Part shown: in pieces, positions 11,563-22,534 of the stretch
How positions within the stretch are numbered: position 1 is the first letter of the stretch
Layout: every line of letters starts with the position of its first letter
Made by a program: the position numbers and the translations under genes
DNA from: Phytopythium helicoides
Lineage: Eukaryota > Oomycota > Peronosporomycetes > Pythiales > Pythiaceae
DNA: 64,000 bases
Direction of reading: 5' to 3'
Assembly: GCA_024867545.1 (NCBI GenBank)
Contig: JANFNE010000007.1
Span: 558,001-622,000, forward strand
Notes under the pieces: generated by a model
Database searches by the model: none
The model's input: only the letters and a program-made list of their open reading frames with translations
What the model was told of the DNA's origin: nothing

Positions 11563-13239
11563 ATGAAGAGCGGCGTGGCGCGCGTGGCGCAGCGCGCGCT
11601 GGCGCAGGGTACGGCGGTCGCGGGCGTCCTGTCGACGACGCGCGCGCTCTGAGCTGTCGCCTCGCGGTTTTCTGACTCTCTGGCTCGCTCTGGTTGCTTC
11701 TGCACAGCGCGCGGCATCCGCACGAGCGCCGTGGTGGCCAACGCGGTGCGTGGCGCAGCAGTTGGGCGCTCGGGGACCTGCTGGGGCTGACGAGCATCTC
11801 CCGTGACGTGAATGGTGACCGCAGGCCGTGGAGGAGCCCGGCCATGACGCGCGTGTACGGAGGACTCAAGGACGAGGACCGCATCTTCACGAACGTGTAC
11901 GGCGAGGACACGTGGCGCGTGGAGGGCGCGCTGCGCCGCGGAGACTGGTACCGCACCAAGGATCTGCTGTGCATGGGCCCCGAGTGGATCATCCAGGAGA
12001 TCAAGGACTCGGGGCTGCGCGGCCGCGGCGGCGCCGGCTTCCCGTCGGGCCTCAAGTGGTCGTTCATGCCCAAGCAGACGGACGGACGCCCCAGCTTCCT
12101 CGTCGTCAACGCCGATGAGTCCGAGCCCGGAACCTGCAAGGACCGCGAGATCATGCGCAAGGACCCGCATAAGCTCGTGGAGGGCTGCCTGCTCGCGGGT
12201 TTTGCCATGCGCGCGCGCGCCGCCTACATCTACATCCGCGGCGAGTTCTTCAACGAGGCGCTCATCCTGCAGGAGGCCATCCACGAGGCCTACCAGCAGG
12301 GCTTCCTCGGCACCAATGCCTGCGGCAGCGGCTACGACTTTGACGTTTACCTCCACCGCGGTGCCGGCGCCTACATTTGCGGCGAGGAGACGGGTCTCCT
12401 CGAGTCACTCGAGGGCCGCCAGGGAAAGCCGCGCCTCAAGCCGCCCTTCCCGGCCAACACGGGTCTGTACGGTTGCCCCACGACCGTCACCAACGTCGAG
12501 ACGGTCGCTGTGTCCCCCACGATCCTGCGCCGCGGCGCCTCGTGGTTCTCGAGCCTCGGCCGCAAGAACAACGCGGGCACCAAGCTCTTCTGCATCTCCG
12601 GCCACGTCAACAACCCGTGCACGGTCGAGGAGGAGATGAGCATTCCGCTCCGTGACCTGATTGAGCGCCACTGCGGTGGTGTGCGTGGCGGCTGGGAGAA
12701 CCTCCAGGCGTGCATCCCCGGCGGTTCGTCAGTGCCCGTGCTTGACGAGGAGCTGTGCCAGGACATTATGATGGACTACGACGATCTCAAGATGCGCGGT
12801 GGCTCGGGTCTCGGCACGGCTGCCTGTGACCATTTTCGACAAGAGTGTCGACATGGTCGGCGCCATTCGCCGTCTGTCGCACTTCTACACGCACGAGAGT
12901 TGCGGTCAGTGCACGCCGTGCCGTGAGGGCACTGGCTGGATGGAGAAGATCCTGACCCGCATGGAGACTGGTGACGCCGATCTGGAGGAGATCCCGATGC
13001 TCGAGGAGATCTCGCGCCAGATTGAGGGCCACACGATCTGCGCCCTGGGTGACGCCGCCGCCTGGCCGGTGCAGGGTCTGATCCGCAAGTTCAAGCACAA
13101 GCTCGTGGAGCGTATCGAGGACCCGTCGTCGTTTAAGCCGGAGGACCACTTCCAGAAGGCTTGGCCCGGCGCCCCGTTCAAGAACGAGGAGTGGGTCAAG
13201 AAGTTCTCGGACGGCTCAGCTTACAAGGCGCACGCATAA
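11563..13239 (+). CDS. NADH dehydrogenase (ubiquinone) flavoprotein 1, complex I 51-kDa subunit
   Basis: The FMN/NADH-binding subunit of mitochondrial complex I. Exons 11563-11608 and 11708-11745 encode an Arg/Ala-rich mitochondrial presequence ([15 protein letters not shown], then [11 protein letters not shown]). Introns 11609-11707 and 11746-11824 have GT-AG ends. The third exon carries [14 protein letters not shown] (FMN/NADH site), [14 protein letters not shown] and the 4Fe-4S motif [13 protein letters not shown]. Two extra bases break the frame: one G near 11840 and a T at 12825 (GCC-T-GTG) within the conserved [15 protein letters not shown]. With both removed the protein is about 498 residues, usual for the family. 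A disabled complex I core subunit is implausible in an obligate aerobe, so these breaks point to consensus error or an unusual decoding event. Confidence 0.9.
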
Positions 13240-13442
13240 AGTAGCGTTGTGGCCGGGGGAGCCAGCTGCGAGGCATGCAGTGCCGCCCAAGCGCTCGTCG
13301 CCGAGCTGCTCGCTGACACGAGCCGCCCACGGAGACCTCGGAGGAGAAGGCATGAAGGCGTTTGCGTGGGACGTAACATCCAACAATAACAAAACCAATT
13401 CCACTACACACATGCATTGCTGTTGTCTGTCTTGATGGCCCG

Positions 13443-14203
13443 TCAGCGCGAAAGATACGCCGGGTGGTTGCGCTTGAGCCACTTGGGTTTCTGGCGCTCG
13501 TCGTACTCGACTGTGGGCGTGAAGAACTCGATGAACTGCTGGTCCAGCAGCCGCATGCGTGGGCCCGCGAAGCGGCAGTACTCGTCGATGATGGACGTGA
13601 GCGACCAGTTCTCCATCTTGCGCATGCAGCCGATGACGCAGCCCGTGCGGTGCTGCAAAACATTGGAAGTGTGAGCTGCTGAGAGCCATGCCAAGCTTCC
13701 AACAGTTGGGGCACCGCACCGTGCCCTTGGTGCAGTGGACCAGAATGGGGTGGTTCCGCACATCTGGACATCACGGCAGCGTCAGTCTCCTCGTCCATCG
13801 TCCGCCAGCCGCGGTCGCCACGGAGCAGCCTGGACGCACCCAGGAGGTGGCGCAGCGCGTCGGCCATGGCGTCCGGGTTGATGCTGATGAAAGGCTCCTT
13901 GTTGCCGTCGATGGGGCACTGGTAGACGCGGATGCCGTTCTCCTTGAAGAAGGCCACGTTGTCCGGCTGGTGCTCCTGGTGGCACAGGTACCTGCCTCCT
14001 CACGGCACTCGCAGTGAGCTTTTCGCTCGCTCCGCCCCAACGACCGACCGACCGACGCACAGCACCGACTTGAGCCCCAGCTGCTGCAGGAACGCGTGGT
14101 TCTTGCGGTTTGGGAAGCCCGAGCGGTAGACGCCCGACGCCACCATGGAGAAGTTGAGCGGCGGGATCAGCGTCTTGTCGTACGTCGACAGCGTCCCGTT
14201 CAT
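13443..14203 (-). CDS. PFA-DSP (Siw14-like) tyrosine/inositol-pyrophosphate phosphatase
   Basis: Four exons (14203-14061, 13991-13840, 13763-13720, 13652-13443) give 182 aa with no frame problem. The family start PPLNFSMVASGVYRSGFP is followed by FLQQLGLKSVLYL, then the catalytic loop HCTKGTHRTGC (Cys-x5-Arg). The loop is assembled from a 44-nt exon and the next exon, with the intron falling exactly between HCTKGT and HRTGC. Yeast and plant homologues dephosphorylate inositol pyrophosphates or phosphotyrosine. Convergent with NDUFV1 and divergent from the EGF-like gene. Confidence 0.9.
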
Positions 14204-14458
14204 CTCGCCAGCCTGCCGCCGCGAAAGGATTGAGGTCCTTCCCGCTGCTCATTGGCCAAAATCGCCAGCCGCTCCTCGCCAAGAGCTCCGCGGACCACTT
14301 CAACATGATGGCGATGACCGGCCGATCGACGCTTGGCAAGCGTCGCCAACGCCCGACCGCTCGCCTTGGCGGCCAGGCGTCGCGGCGGATCGCGCGGCCG
14401 ACGAGGCCTCACTCTCCGTTTCCCACGCCAGCGCCAGACAGAACTTCCAGCGGAGACC
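14204..14458. promoter_or_regulatory. Bidirectional promoter, phosphatase / EGF-like gene
   Basis: A 255-nt space between divergent start codons. It contains GCTCATTGGCCAAAA at 14247-14261, a palindromic CCAAT/ATTGG box next to an initiator-like GCTCATT. Confidence 0.5.
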
Positions 14459-15526
14459 ATGCAGCTCTCGATCGTGCTGCCGGCAGCCGCGATGCTGCTC
14501 TCGGTGGAAGCTGCCACCTCAACCTCCTCGCTGTACCCGGGCCGCTGCAGCAAGACCTCCGACTGCGCCACGTACGGCTCCAACTACGCGTGTGTGGCCG
14601 TCACGTCCGACGTGGCAGGCGTCGAGCTGCTCAACATGTGCATCCCGGGCAGCCAGGTGTGCAGCGGCAGCATCGCCGGTTTGTGCCCGACGTTCGCCTC
14701 GTGGCCGTCCAAGTACCGCGCCATCCAGCCCGTCTGCGCATTCGTCGAGGTCGAGAACTGCAACCTCAAGCACACGGTCACAACCACGAGCAGCAGCGGC
14801 AGCAGCAGCGACTCGACCGCCACTGTCGGCGAGGCCACGGCACTGGCTGACGCCTTCATGGCAACGGCCTCGAGTTCGAGCACCACCGGCACCGTTGAGT
14901 GCTACTCGCTCAACTTCACGTCGGGCAGCGACTCGGTGCTGGTGAACGGCATTTATCAGTGCGTTGACTACGCCAAGTTCCTGTCCAGCAACGGCGGGCA
15001 CCTGGAAGACCTCACAGACGCGCTTGCCGACGAGTGTGGGTACAGCAAGACGGCCAAGACGCTCTGCGGTGGACAGGGCACGTGCTCACCCGATGCTAGT
15101 TTCTCCATGACGTACGAGTGCAAATGCAACTCGGGCTACACATCGACAGACTACTGCTCAGCCTACCGCCACGTCCAACGAATGTAGTAGTGTCTCGCAG
15201 TGCGGCACCATGGGCACGTGCACCTCTGGCGCCTGCGTCTGTGACGACGGAGCGACTGGCAACCAGTGCTCGCTTTGCGACCCCACGAGCACGGCTGCCT
15301 GCAACGGTCACGGCACGTGCTCGTCCAAGGGTGTCTGCAAGTGCAGCAGTGGCTACACGGGCACCTTCTGCGGCGAGACCTGACTCGTCCTCATCGTCTT
15401 CTTCCAGCAGCTCGTCCAGCGATTCGACGTCGTCGACGAAAGACCGAGGATAGTGCTGCGGCATCCACTGCTTCAGCTCTCGGCTTTGTGATCACTGCCG
15501 TGGCGATCCTGATGACGTCGGCGTAG
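14459..15526 (+). CDS. GPI-anchored EGF-like surface protein, three frameshifts
   Basis: The signal peptide MQLSIVLPAAAMLLSVEA is followed by a Cys-rich N-terminal module (PGRCSKTSDCATYGSNYAC), a Ser-rich linker, a second Cys module, and three EGF-like repeats (GGQGTC...CKCNSGYT, CGTMGTC...CVCDDG, CNGHGTC...CKCSSGYTGTFC). A Ser-rich stem and the hydrophobic tail ALGFVITAVAILMTSA fit a GPI signal. Extra bases at 15164 (GCC-T-ACC), 15381 (ACC-T-GAC) and near 15444 (A run) break the frame. A cell-surface adhesin or sensor role is inferred from the domains only. Confidence 0.75.
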
Positions 15527-15673
15527 GATTCCTTGGGTCGACATGCATTTGAATGCCATGAGTAAAGTGACATAGGACACTCGTCCGTGGATCGACAGCT
15601 TCTACATTCTAGTCATGAGGCATTCCTAGCATGGCCACCCGCCGAAGTACCTACATTGTTGTACTGCACGCGG

Positions 15674-18496
15674 CTACTTACTTGTCGCGTTCTCGAAGCA
15701 CAAATTGGCGGCAGCTTGAACGTCGCCGTTTTTCTTCCGGAGAGCCGCTGTAGCCACATCGCGCTCGAAACCCATATCCAGCAGCTGCTGCACTCGCTTC
15801 GACCGACGGAAGCGAATGATCAGTGGCCGAGTTTGCGCCTTGATCATTTTGAGCGCGCGGTCAACCTGGTAGTGCTGGAGAGGGTGGCCGTTCGCCTGCA
15901 GCACGGCGTCGTAGAGTCCGATCTGCCCACTTTTCTCCGCGCCGAACATGCCGCCATTCACACCACGCGGGAAGCTGGTGACGCACAGCTCGTTGTCTAC
16001 CTTTTCTAAATACATCCCGAGCACGAGTGCATCTCCGAAGCGCACGTCATACTCACCCTCACCCAGCGGAGAGTTCATCGAAATGGTGCGTGGGCACATT
16101 GCGATGGCCGCTGATACAGGGCTGATGTTCTGAGAAACGGACGTCCGCCGTTGCAGTTCAGCCAGCTCGAACTCGCGATCGTTCTCAAGCTCCATCAGCG
16201 TAGGGGTTTGCGTCCTGTGCAGCCGAGATTGACGATGCGGATGAGGACGCCGACGTTGGAAATTGCTCGTCTCCAGCTCCACTTCCCGACGCGGATGGGG
16301 TGCCACCGCTTCCAGGGCTCAACGCTGCGTCTTCAGCGACTTCTGGGAGCGAGGACTTGGACTTTTTGCGAGGCGAGGGCATTTCATCATCAGGAGACTC
16401 TTCTTCAATCGATGCAGGCATCAGATCACTTCCTCCTGGGATGGAAGAAATCGATGCACTCTTCTGGCGCTCAACGGCAGCGCTCAGGGCCGCATCGCTG
16501 ATGCTGAATAGCCCAACCGAGGAGTCTTTCCGGAGGTCGGGGAGCTCATAGAAGAGGAGCACCGGCTGGAATCGACCCTTCAAGCACCTGAGGGCATCAA
16601 AATGTCAGAGAGTGATCAATCTAAACCATTGCAAAAGATAAACTGGACTTACTCGGCAACGACGTTGTCCCACGTGCCGACTTCCAGGACTCTCGAGTCA
16701 TCGAACAGTAGCCACATCTTGTGGGCCGTGCTGTAAAACAGCGCAACGTAGTGGCGGCCGTAGTAGCATACAAACCCACGCAGTCGGTAAGTAGTTCGGA
16801 TGCCACCGTTCTTGAAGCGAATGACTGGCCCAGCTGCGTCAAAGCACTTTGCGAGGTCGACACGGTCGCCAACATTATTCAGCACTCCTTGTACTTGCTC
16901 CTTCGTTGCAGAATTGGTCGCCCACAGCACCGACACGGCAAAAACCATCGGGAATCTGTGAATGACGCGCTCCTTGGTATGCTTGCCACCACAGTCTTTG
17001 ACGTCGCATGATGTCCCGGCATCGGACTCTTGCATTGAGATCATGCGAAACATTTGCTCCATGCATTCATATTTGTGTGCGTAGAGATCGCTGGCATACA
17101 ATGTATACACAAGATTGGAGTACAGATCCCACGGAGTCGTGTGGCGGCAGGTCGTGCACACGTAGCGGTCGTAAATCTGGTGCGAAAACACCAAGTGTGG
17201 GATACTGTTCTCGTCGAACACAGCCTGGGGCTTCTCCTCGTAAGTGTCCGCACTCACAAGGCGCACAAGAGATTTGACCATCATTGTTGTCTTGTGGGTC
17301 TCCTCAATCTGCGTCACATCCTGCTCGACAAAATCACATGGCGATAAGTATAACGTCATTTTACCAAATCCTGTTTGTCTCTTTTCGCACCGTTTGTTGA
17401 TGCATCAGATTCAGCAAAGCCAGCAGTGTTTCTTCAGCATCGTACATTGCACCTTCCTGGAAGTTCTTGTCGGCAGAGTACAGCACGCTCAGCCCTTTAC
17501 GAATCGCACGGGAGTGAAGAGTACCGCTCGATGTGTCATCGTATTCCCGCATGATGGTCTGTTCGGCGGCAAGTCGTAACAATCACATAGGTTAGTTCAA
17601 TGAATCTTGAAGCATAAGCAATGCCAACATATTTTTTTTTACCCGCAGCGCTCGCAGCACGTTTGCCTCGACAGTTCGAGACTCGTCCTTGATCTCAACG
17701 TGAAGCAGGAAATGGCGCATCGACGTCAAGTGCCAGAAACTCTATGCGTCAGGTTTGCAGTCAGCATAAGTAATCGGTGGCGAGTCTGGTCGAGTGGCCG
17801 AGGGTTTTCATACCTGAATGACGACGTTCAAGAAACAGTTGTTCTCGCCTGCGCGGAGCCATGCACCAGCCAATAAGCAAATCAACAAATCCACAAAGCG
17901 CTGCAGCAGCACCAACCTGCTGCATTCAGCAGTCCTCGGTGGACGGAGGCCCCCTTGACCCACAGGTCCGACTTCTTGGTCACGGGCATGGGTGCTGAGG
18001 GCGCGGTGGTCGCGCCGGGGCTGCCGAAGAGCTCGCCGGGCTTCTCAAGCGTGGGCTGCTGCGTGTGCGCGGGGACGGGCTGCGGCGACGGCCATCCCTC
18101 ATCGTTGTTGTCGTTGGAGACGATACGCAGGAAGCGGATCCAGTCGCTCGAGTCCGGCGCGGTCTGCGCGTCGATCTCGAGCACGCGGTCGACGTTGTCT
18201 ACCTGCTGCACGACGCTGACGAGGAAGGCGAATCGGCGGCCGTCCCACGGCGCGACGCCTAGCACCTTGTAGCTGCGCAGCGGCTTGACGTTCCCCGAGG
18301 TGAGGTCGCCCGTGGACGGCTGGAACTTGAAGGTGCTGAGCATGCGCGTGTCGCGCGCCAGAATGCAGTAGCGCATGTGGCGCGGCCGCACGTTCACCAT
18401 GGAGCGCGTCTTGAGGTTCAGCCACCCGCGGTGCACGATCTCACCGAACGCCGAGGCCAGCGGCCCGTTCTCGGTCGCCAGCGGCGTGCGCTGCAT
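15674..18496 (-). CDS. PH-USP(54-like)-PDZ-UBA ubiquitin hydrolase
   Basis: Six exons: 18496-17917, 17848-17814, 17741-17643, 17558-17391, 17320-16653 and 16587-15674. Starting at MQRTPLATENG, a PH domain (about residues 25-165) ends with DSSDWIRFLRIV. The catalytic Cys box GENNCFLNVVIQ crosses the first intron, and the His box is YYGRHYVALFY. A Ser-rich linker, a PDZ-like segment (LGMYLEK...VNGGMFG...) and a C-terminal UBA (VQQLLDMGFERDVATAALRK) follow. The family is the USP53/54 group and plant USP54-like proteins, once called inactive; here Cys and His are both present. One extra base at 16202 (sense CCC-T-ACG) breaks the frame before the PDZ part. About 820 aa. The upstream ORF extension to 19132 is probably leader sequence. 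Confidence 0.85.
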
Positions 18497-19374
18497 GCTC
18501 GCGCTCTTCCGGGCGGCGCCGCGGACTGGGGCGGGGGGCGGCGCGGCCTTTCTCGGCTTGGTCCGCGCGGCAAAATGCGAGCTGGGCGAGGAAGAAAGGC
18601 ACCAAAGCGTTGAACTTTCCGGCTTTCCGCGCTGGGATTGGCTGAAAGGGAGATAGAAGAACACTTTTGGCCAATGGGAGCGCGGGAAGCGTCGGTAGAG
18701 GCGTCGGAAGGCGACGCCACGACGCCGAGGTGCCCGGGAGCTCCGCCCGGCGCCGGAGCGCGGCGGATACACTGGCGGCGCCCGGCGCTCGTGTCCCAGC
18801 GGCGAGTCGCCGGATCGCGCGCGTGTCGCGGCCTGCGGTGCCACTCTAGTCACGCGCGAGAGCGGACCGGCGCCGTGGTTTGGGCTAGAGAGCGCCGGAG
18901 GCGGACCAGCGACGTTGAAGCGGTGCATCAGCAGTGTTGACGACGGCAGGCGGGCGCGGCGGGGAGGACGAAGGGCCGGTCTCGTCATCGCGCGGCCGGA
19001 ATTTTGGCGATATCGCCAGTGGCCAGGAACGTCGACGAGCGACGCCTCTGCGCTTGTCGAACGACTTGGAAGCCACACGGAAGAGTAGCAAGGACGACCA
19101 GTGGTAGCGGGTCTTGCCACCGACCTAGTCACATAGAAGACCGCGAGAAGTCTTGATGATTAGACTGCGACCGATGCTTTGTTGGAAGCGTTGACGGAGT
19201 TCTCGATCCGTCATTTATAGCGGTTGAGCTCTCGATTGACGCATCAGGTGAAATCGACCGAAATAGGGAGCGCCAAATTTTGTATCGTAGCAGTGTGCAA
19301 TCAACCACTCAGCAAGTTTCCCAACGAGGTGGACAAATTGTCGAGCAACGAATATACCAAGCACTCCTTCTGAA
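18497..19374. other. Divergent promoter region, USP54-like gene / membrane protein
   Basis: GC-rich on the USP54 side, with a palindromic TTGGCCAATGG (CCAAT box) at 18667-18677. Long open frames in this stretch look like compositional noise. No independent gene is supported. Confidence 0.5.
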
Positions 19375-21106
19375 ATGATTCGCTCAAGTTGGCGGCGGCG
19401 CTTTGAGAGACTGGCTGACCTCGCTCGAGTAGAGACGCAGGGAAAGGTCTCACTTGGGCGAGTTGTCGCGGTGGCTCGCTACACAGAGCAAACAAGCGCC
19501 TTACGAAGGGCTGCGGTGATTCTACTCACGCCTTTGCCGAGTTTGATTGTGACGCTGTTGGGTGAGCTCGTACCTCTTGCACCTCCAGATTCAAAGCATC
19601 GTGACCACTGGGGATACCTGACTCGGCTGAGTTACTCGACTTTTGTCTTGACCTTTCTCTACTTACATCAGTTTGCGCACTGCTTGCCATCATTGCGAGT
19701 CACTCTAACACAGCTGTCGTGGCAAGCACTTTGTATCTCGGTTCCAACGTTAGCCTGTAGTTTTGCAATCATCTACTGGGTTGCTTTTCCCATTCCGTTT
19801 TCTAACTTATCCGTCGCACCAATGTGGATGGCATTCGTAATCGGAATCATGGCTCTTGTGTGGGGGAAAACGGTTCGTAATCGGTTTGATGAACTAAAAG
19901 ACTCAATCATCAAGACGACCAAGATGATGATGTGCCAGTTTAATCTGATAGGAATCTACCCAGTCTACTACTTGGTGTATGAGCGGCTCAGTGCGTCGGA
20001 GAGAGTGGTTCTGATGTTTCTACTACCGATTATCAAGATAGCGCTTCGCATTTGGTTTAGTAACTCGGTCACTCACTTGCGCGACGAATTACCGATAGTT
20101 GTGGTCACCAACGTGGACGCATTTAACGCTCTCTTCATGATGTATTGCATGCAAATCACGCCGTCATTGATGACCACGCTCGGTCTCATGATTCTTGATT
20201 TTGCGCAGTCAGCATTTTCGCTGTACGACATCCGCGTTATTCTCCTGAAGGTGAATACCTTGTATAATCAAGTGGCTCAACCCAACGGTCCGATCATAAT
20301 ATCAGGAAGCAGTTCGTATGTTGTTCGAGCAGCTACAATTATATCGCGAGCTTACAAACCTGCTATTAGCAATGGAACAGTCAAGGAAAGAAACTCCATC
20401 AGCATCTCTCAGTCTCCAGGAACAGTGGTTCGCGTCCAATCACGTCGTCTACTGCAAAACCCACGAGTCACACAGATTTCACCAAAGATGGGAGTAGAGG
20501 ACACCGATTTGCTTCTCCTTTCACCTCTCGCATCTGTTAGAACGCTTCCAGATCCATCTCGTATCCAATCTAGTTTGAGCCCCACCACGGCATTTGCAGA
20601 GACACGGTTCATTGGCGGTGTTCGACAACTTGTCTACGTCGCTGAATTCTTGCTGCTTCTCAACTACGTCGAATTCGTTATCCCCGTCATTTACGGTAAG
20701 TGCATCCTGTCCTGGTTGTAATTGGTGCAGTAAAACCGTCAAACTAAACGAGGGTTGAATGGCTTTTCGATTCATTGCAGCGACATACTTGGCTGCTGTG
20801 TACCATCTTCCGAATATGATCTACTTTCCCCAGATCGAATCCATGACCGCGGACCACCTGAAGTCTACATTGACTAGCTTGTATCTTTATGCTGGGCTCG
20901 AGTTGGTATCTTTGTTGTTACTGCATATTGTGCTCTCTCGAGTGTTTCATCTTCCTGGTTTAGCGCAACTTGCCTATACCCTTGAGACGCAATGGATCGG
21001 CGTCCAGTCCAAGCTTGTGTTCTGGGTCTTTTATAATGCTCAAGTATCATTGAAACACAATGGCAAGGCGTATGTACTTCCTGATGCTGGTTTTCAAAGT
21101 CTCTAA
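19375..21106 (+). CDS. Polytopic membrane protein of unknown function (intact copy)
   Basis: Exon 1 is 19375-20695, the intron 20696-20780 (GTAAGT...TTGCAG), and exon 2 20781-21106, giving 548 aa in one open frame. A basic N-terminus (WRRRFERLADLARVETQGK) is followed by seven hydrophobic segments up to ILDFAQ, a polar loop of about 110 residues, and two more segments (VYVAEFLLLLNYVEFVIPVIY and LYLYAGLELVSLLLLHIVL). I do not recognise the family; no transporter signature is visible. It is the functional partner of the pseudogene at 9469-11190. It may be a lineage-specific expanded family. Confidence 0.8.
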
Positions 21107-21207
21107 CTCGTAAATCGGATGCCACACTGCAGGTTTCGATTACAGCTTGAAGTTTGCGTGGCTCCACGAGCAGCATATCGTTTCCAATCTCACCGATTCG
21201 TCAAAGT
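19375..21207 (+). repeat. Inverted repeat, membrane-protein arm (right)
   Basis: Reverse-complement partner of 9370-11190. Only about 360 nt separate its end from the right arm of repeat 1, whereas 3.4 kb (most of trehalase plus the HAD gene) lies between the corresponding points on the left. Confidence 0.75.
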
Positions 21208-21564
21208 AAATCATTACGATTTGCGTTGCGTTGGCTGCGAAGATACCGCTCGTGACTGTTCCAGAACAAAGTAACACAAACGTCGCTATAGTTTCTGCTG
21301 GTGAACTGCTATGATAAGCAATAATGAAATAAAGAGCAGCTATCCGTGAGAATCTTGATGTATCATCACAGCTCCAGTACAGCTCATGAAGGAAATCTTG
21401 GCATCGAGGTTTTCACGGTCGCCACTGCCTTACTAAGCCTCCCTAACAATGCATTCCGGACAGCCCCAAACAACAATCCAAAGCCGGGTTTCAAACACTT
21501 TGTCTTGTATTGTTTTGGACCACAATTGCGGTAATGCTCTCCACCAAAACGTCGCCACTGTAGT
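21107..21564. other. Deletion scar between the two right-hand inverted segments
   Basis: Holds the 3' flank shared with the left membrane gene (to about 21207), then unique sequence without a supported gene. By comparison with the left side, the 3' part of trehalase and the whole HAD gene were lost here. Confidence 0.5.
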
Positions 21565-21660
21565 GGCATGTCCACGACGTGCTTGCTGTCCTCGAATAGA
21601 AAGGCAGTCGGCGACACCAACTGCAATCACGCAAACGGCCAGGCGCCGAAGCGAGACCAT
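21565..21660 (-). pseudogene. Trehalase stub
   Basis: Begins with the same signal peptide (MVSLRRLAVCVIAVGVA) as the trehalase at 5950, then jumps directly to the LFEDSKH-VDM box, which lies about 40 residues further on in the full protein, and ends. It is an internally deleted, 3'-truncated relic. Confidence 0.75.
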
Positions 21661-21818
21661 CACTCCGGTGGAGCAGGCGATGGAGGCGTGGGGCTGGTGC
21701 AGATGCGGACGAGTCTCGTCCTGCGTGGCGTCGGAAGCCAAAGTGGCGAGCGGGACGAGAGGAACCAATGGACCAACACCGAGCCTCCTTTGTTCAAACT
21801 GAGTGATCGGCTAGCACG

Positions 21819-22085
21819 CTAGTTCCGCGATTGGTACGCCGTCGAGTCGGAGATCTTGTCGGTGGTCGTCTGCCGCTCCAAGGAGCCGAACCAGCGCCGC
21901 ATCGTGTCGGAGACGAAGCTCATCATGCTGTAGTAGCCGCCGTTGGCTCCAGGACACGGCGTCACTGGTTGCTGCGTCTGCTCGCACGGCATCTGGGCGT
22001 CGCCTCTCCAGAACGCGGCGTCGGCGGTCGAGGGCACGCTCGCAGCGACGAGCACTGCGGTGGCGATCACGGAGAGAAACTTCAT
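21819..22085 (-). CDS. Small secreted protein, 88 aa (copy B)
   Basis: Same signal peptide, to the base, as the gene at 5525. By direct comparison the coding sequences differ at 12 bases: nine change the residue and three are silent. Most of the changes lie in the mature C-terminal half, while the MPC/TPC cysteines and the MRRW motif are kept. Function unknown. Confidence 0.75.
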   Translation of the reverse strand: MKFLSVIATAVLVAASVPSTADAAFWRGDAQMPCEQTQQPVTPCPGANGGYYSMMSFVSDTMRRWFGSLERQTTTDKISDSTAYQSRN

Positions 22086-22534
22086 GCTCAGTCGGAGAGA
22101 CGTTCGTGAATGCAGCTGCTGACGAGGATGAAGGCGGCGGGTGCGCTCGTGGCGTGGTCACGCACAGAGCGTCATGGCCGATCGAGGGTCCGCGTGATTG
22201 TGCGGCGGCTGCGCCTGACCTGCTTCGTGTGCGCAGTCCCACTGCCGTCATGTTGTGGTGTTGTGAGCTTCAACGCTCGCTTCAACGCGAAAGACCCAAG
22301 AACGTGTGGTGCTTAAGCTTGCTTCATGACAGATGCAGCTGGAAGAACTAGGAACGAGTCACAGAGTTGGCTGCAAACTGTGTTCATTGTTACGCATGGG
22401 AACGAACTACAAGTGGACGCAAGGACCAAAGCTGGCGAGGATGGCAGCTACAAAGAAGTCGACATAGAAGAGTGGTCGGGGAGAGCTGCGTGCTCGATGC
22501 GATGCCTTCGATCGGCATCTCCATCGGTAGTCAT

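Noticed and set aside
18497..19132. N-terminal extension of the PH-USP54 protein to 19132
   Set aside because: Pro/Arg/Ala-rich translation of a GC-rich promoter with CCAAT box. The ATG at 18496 directly precedes the PH domain.
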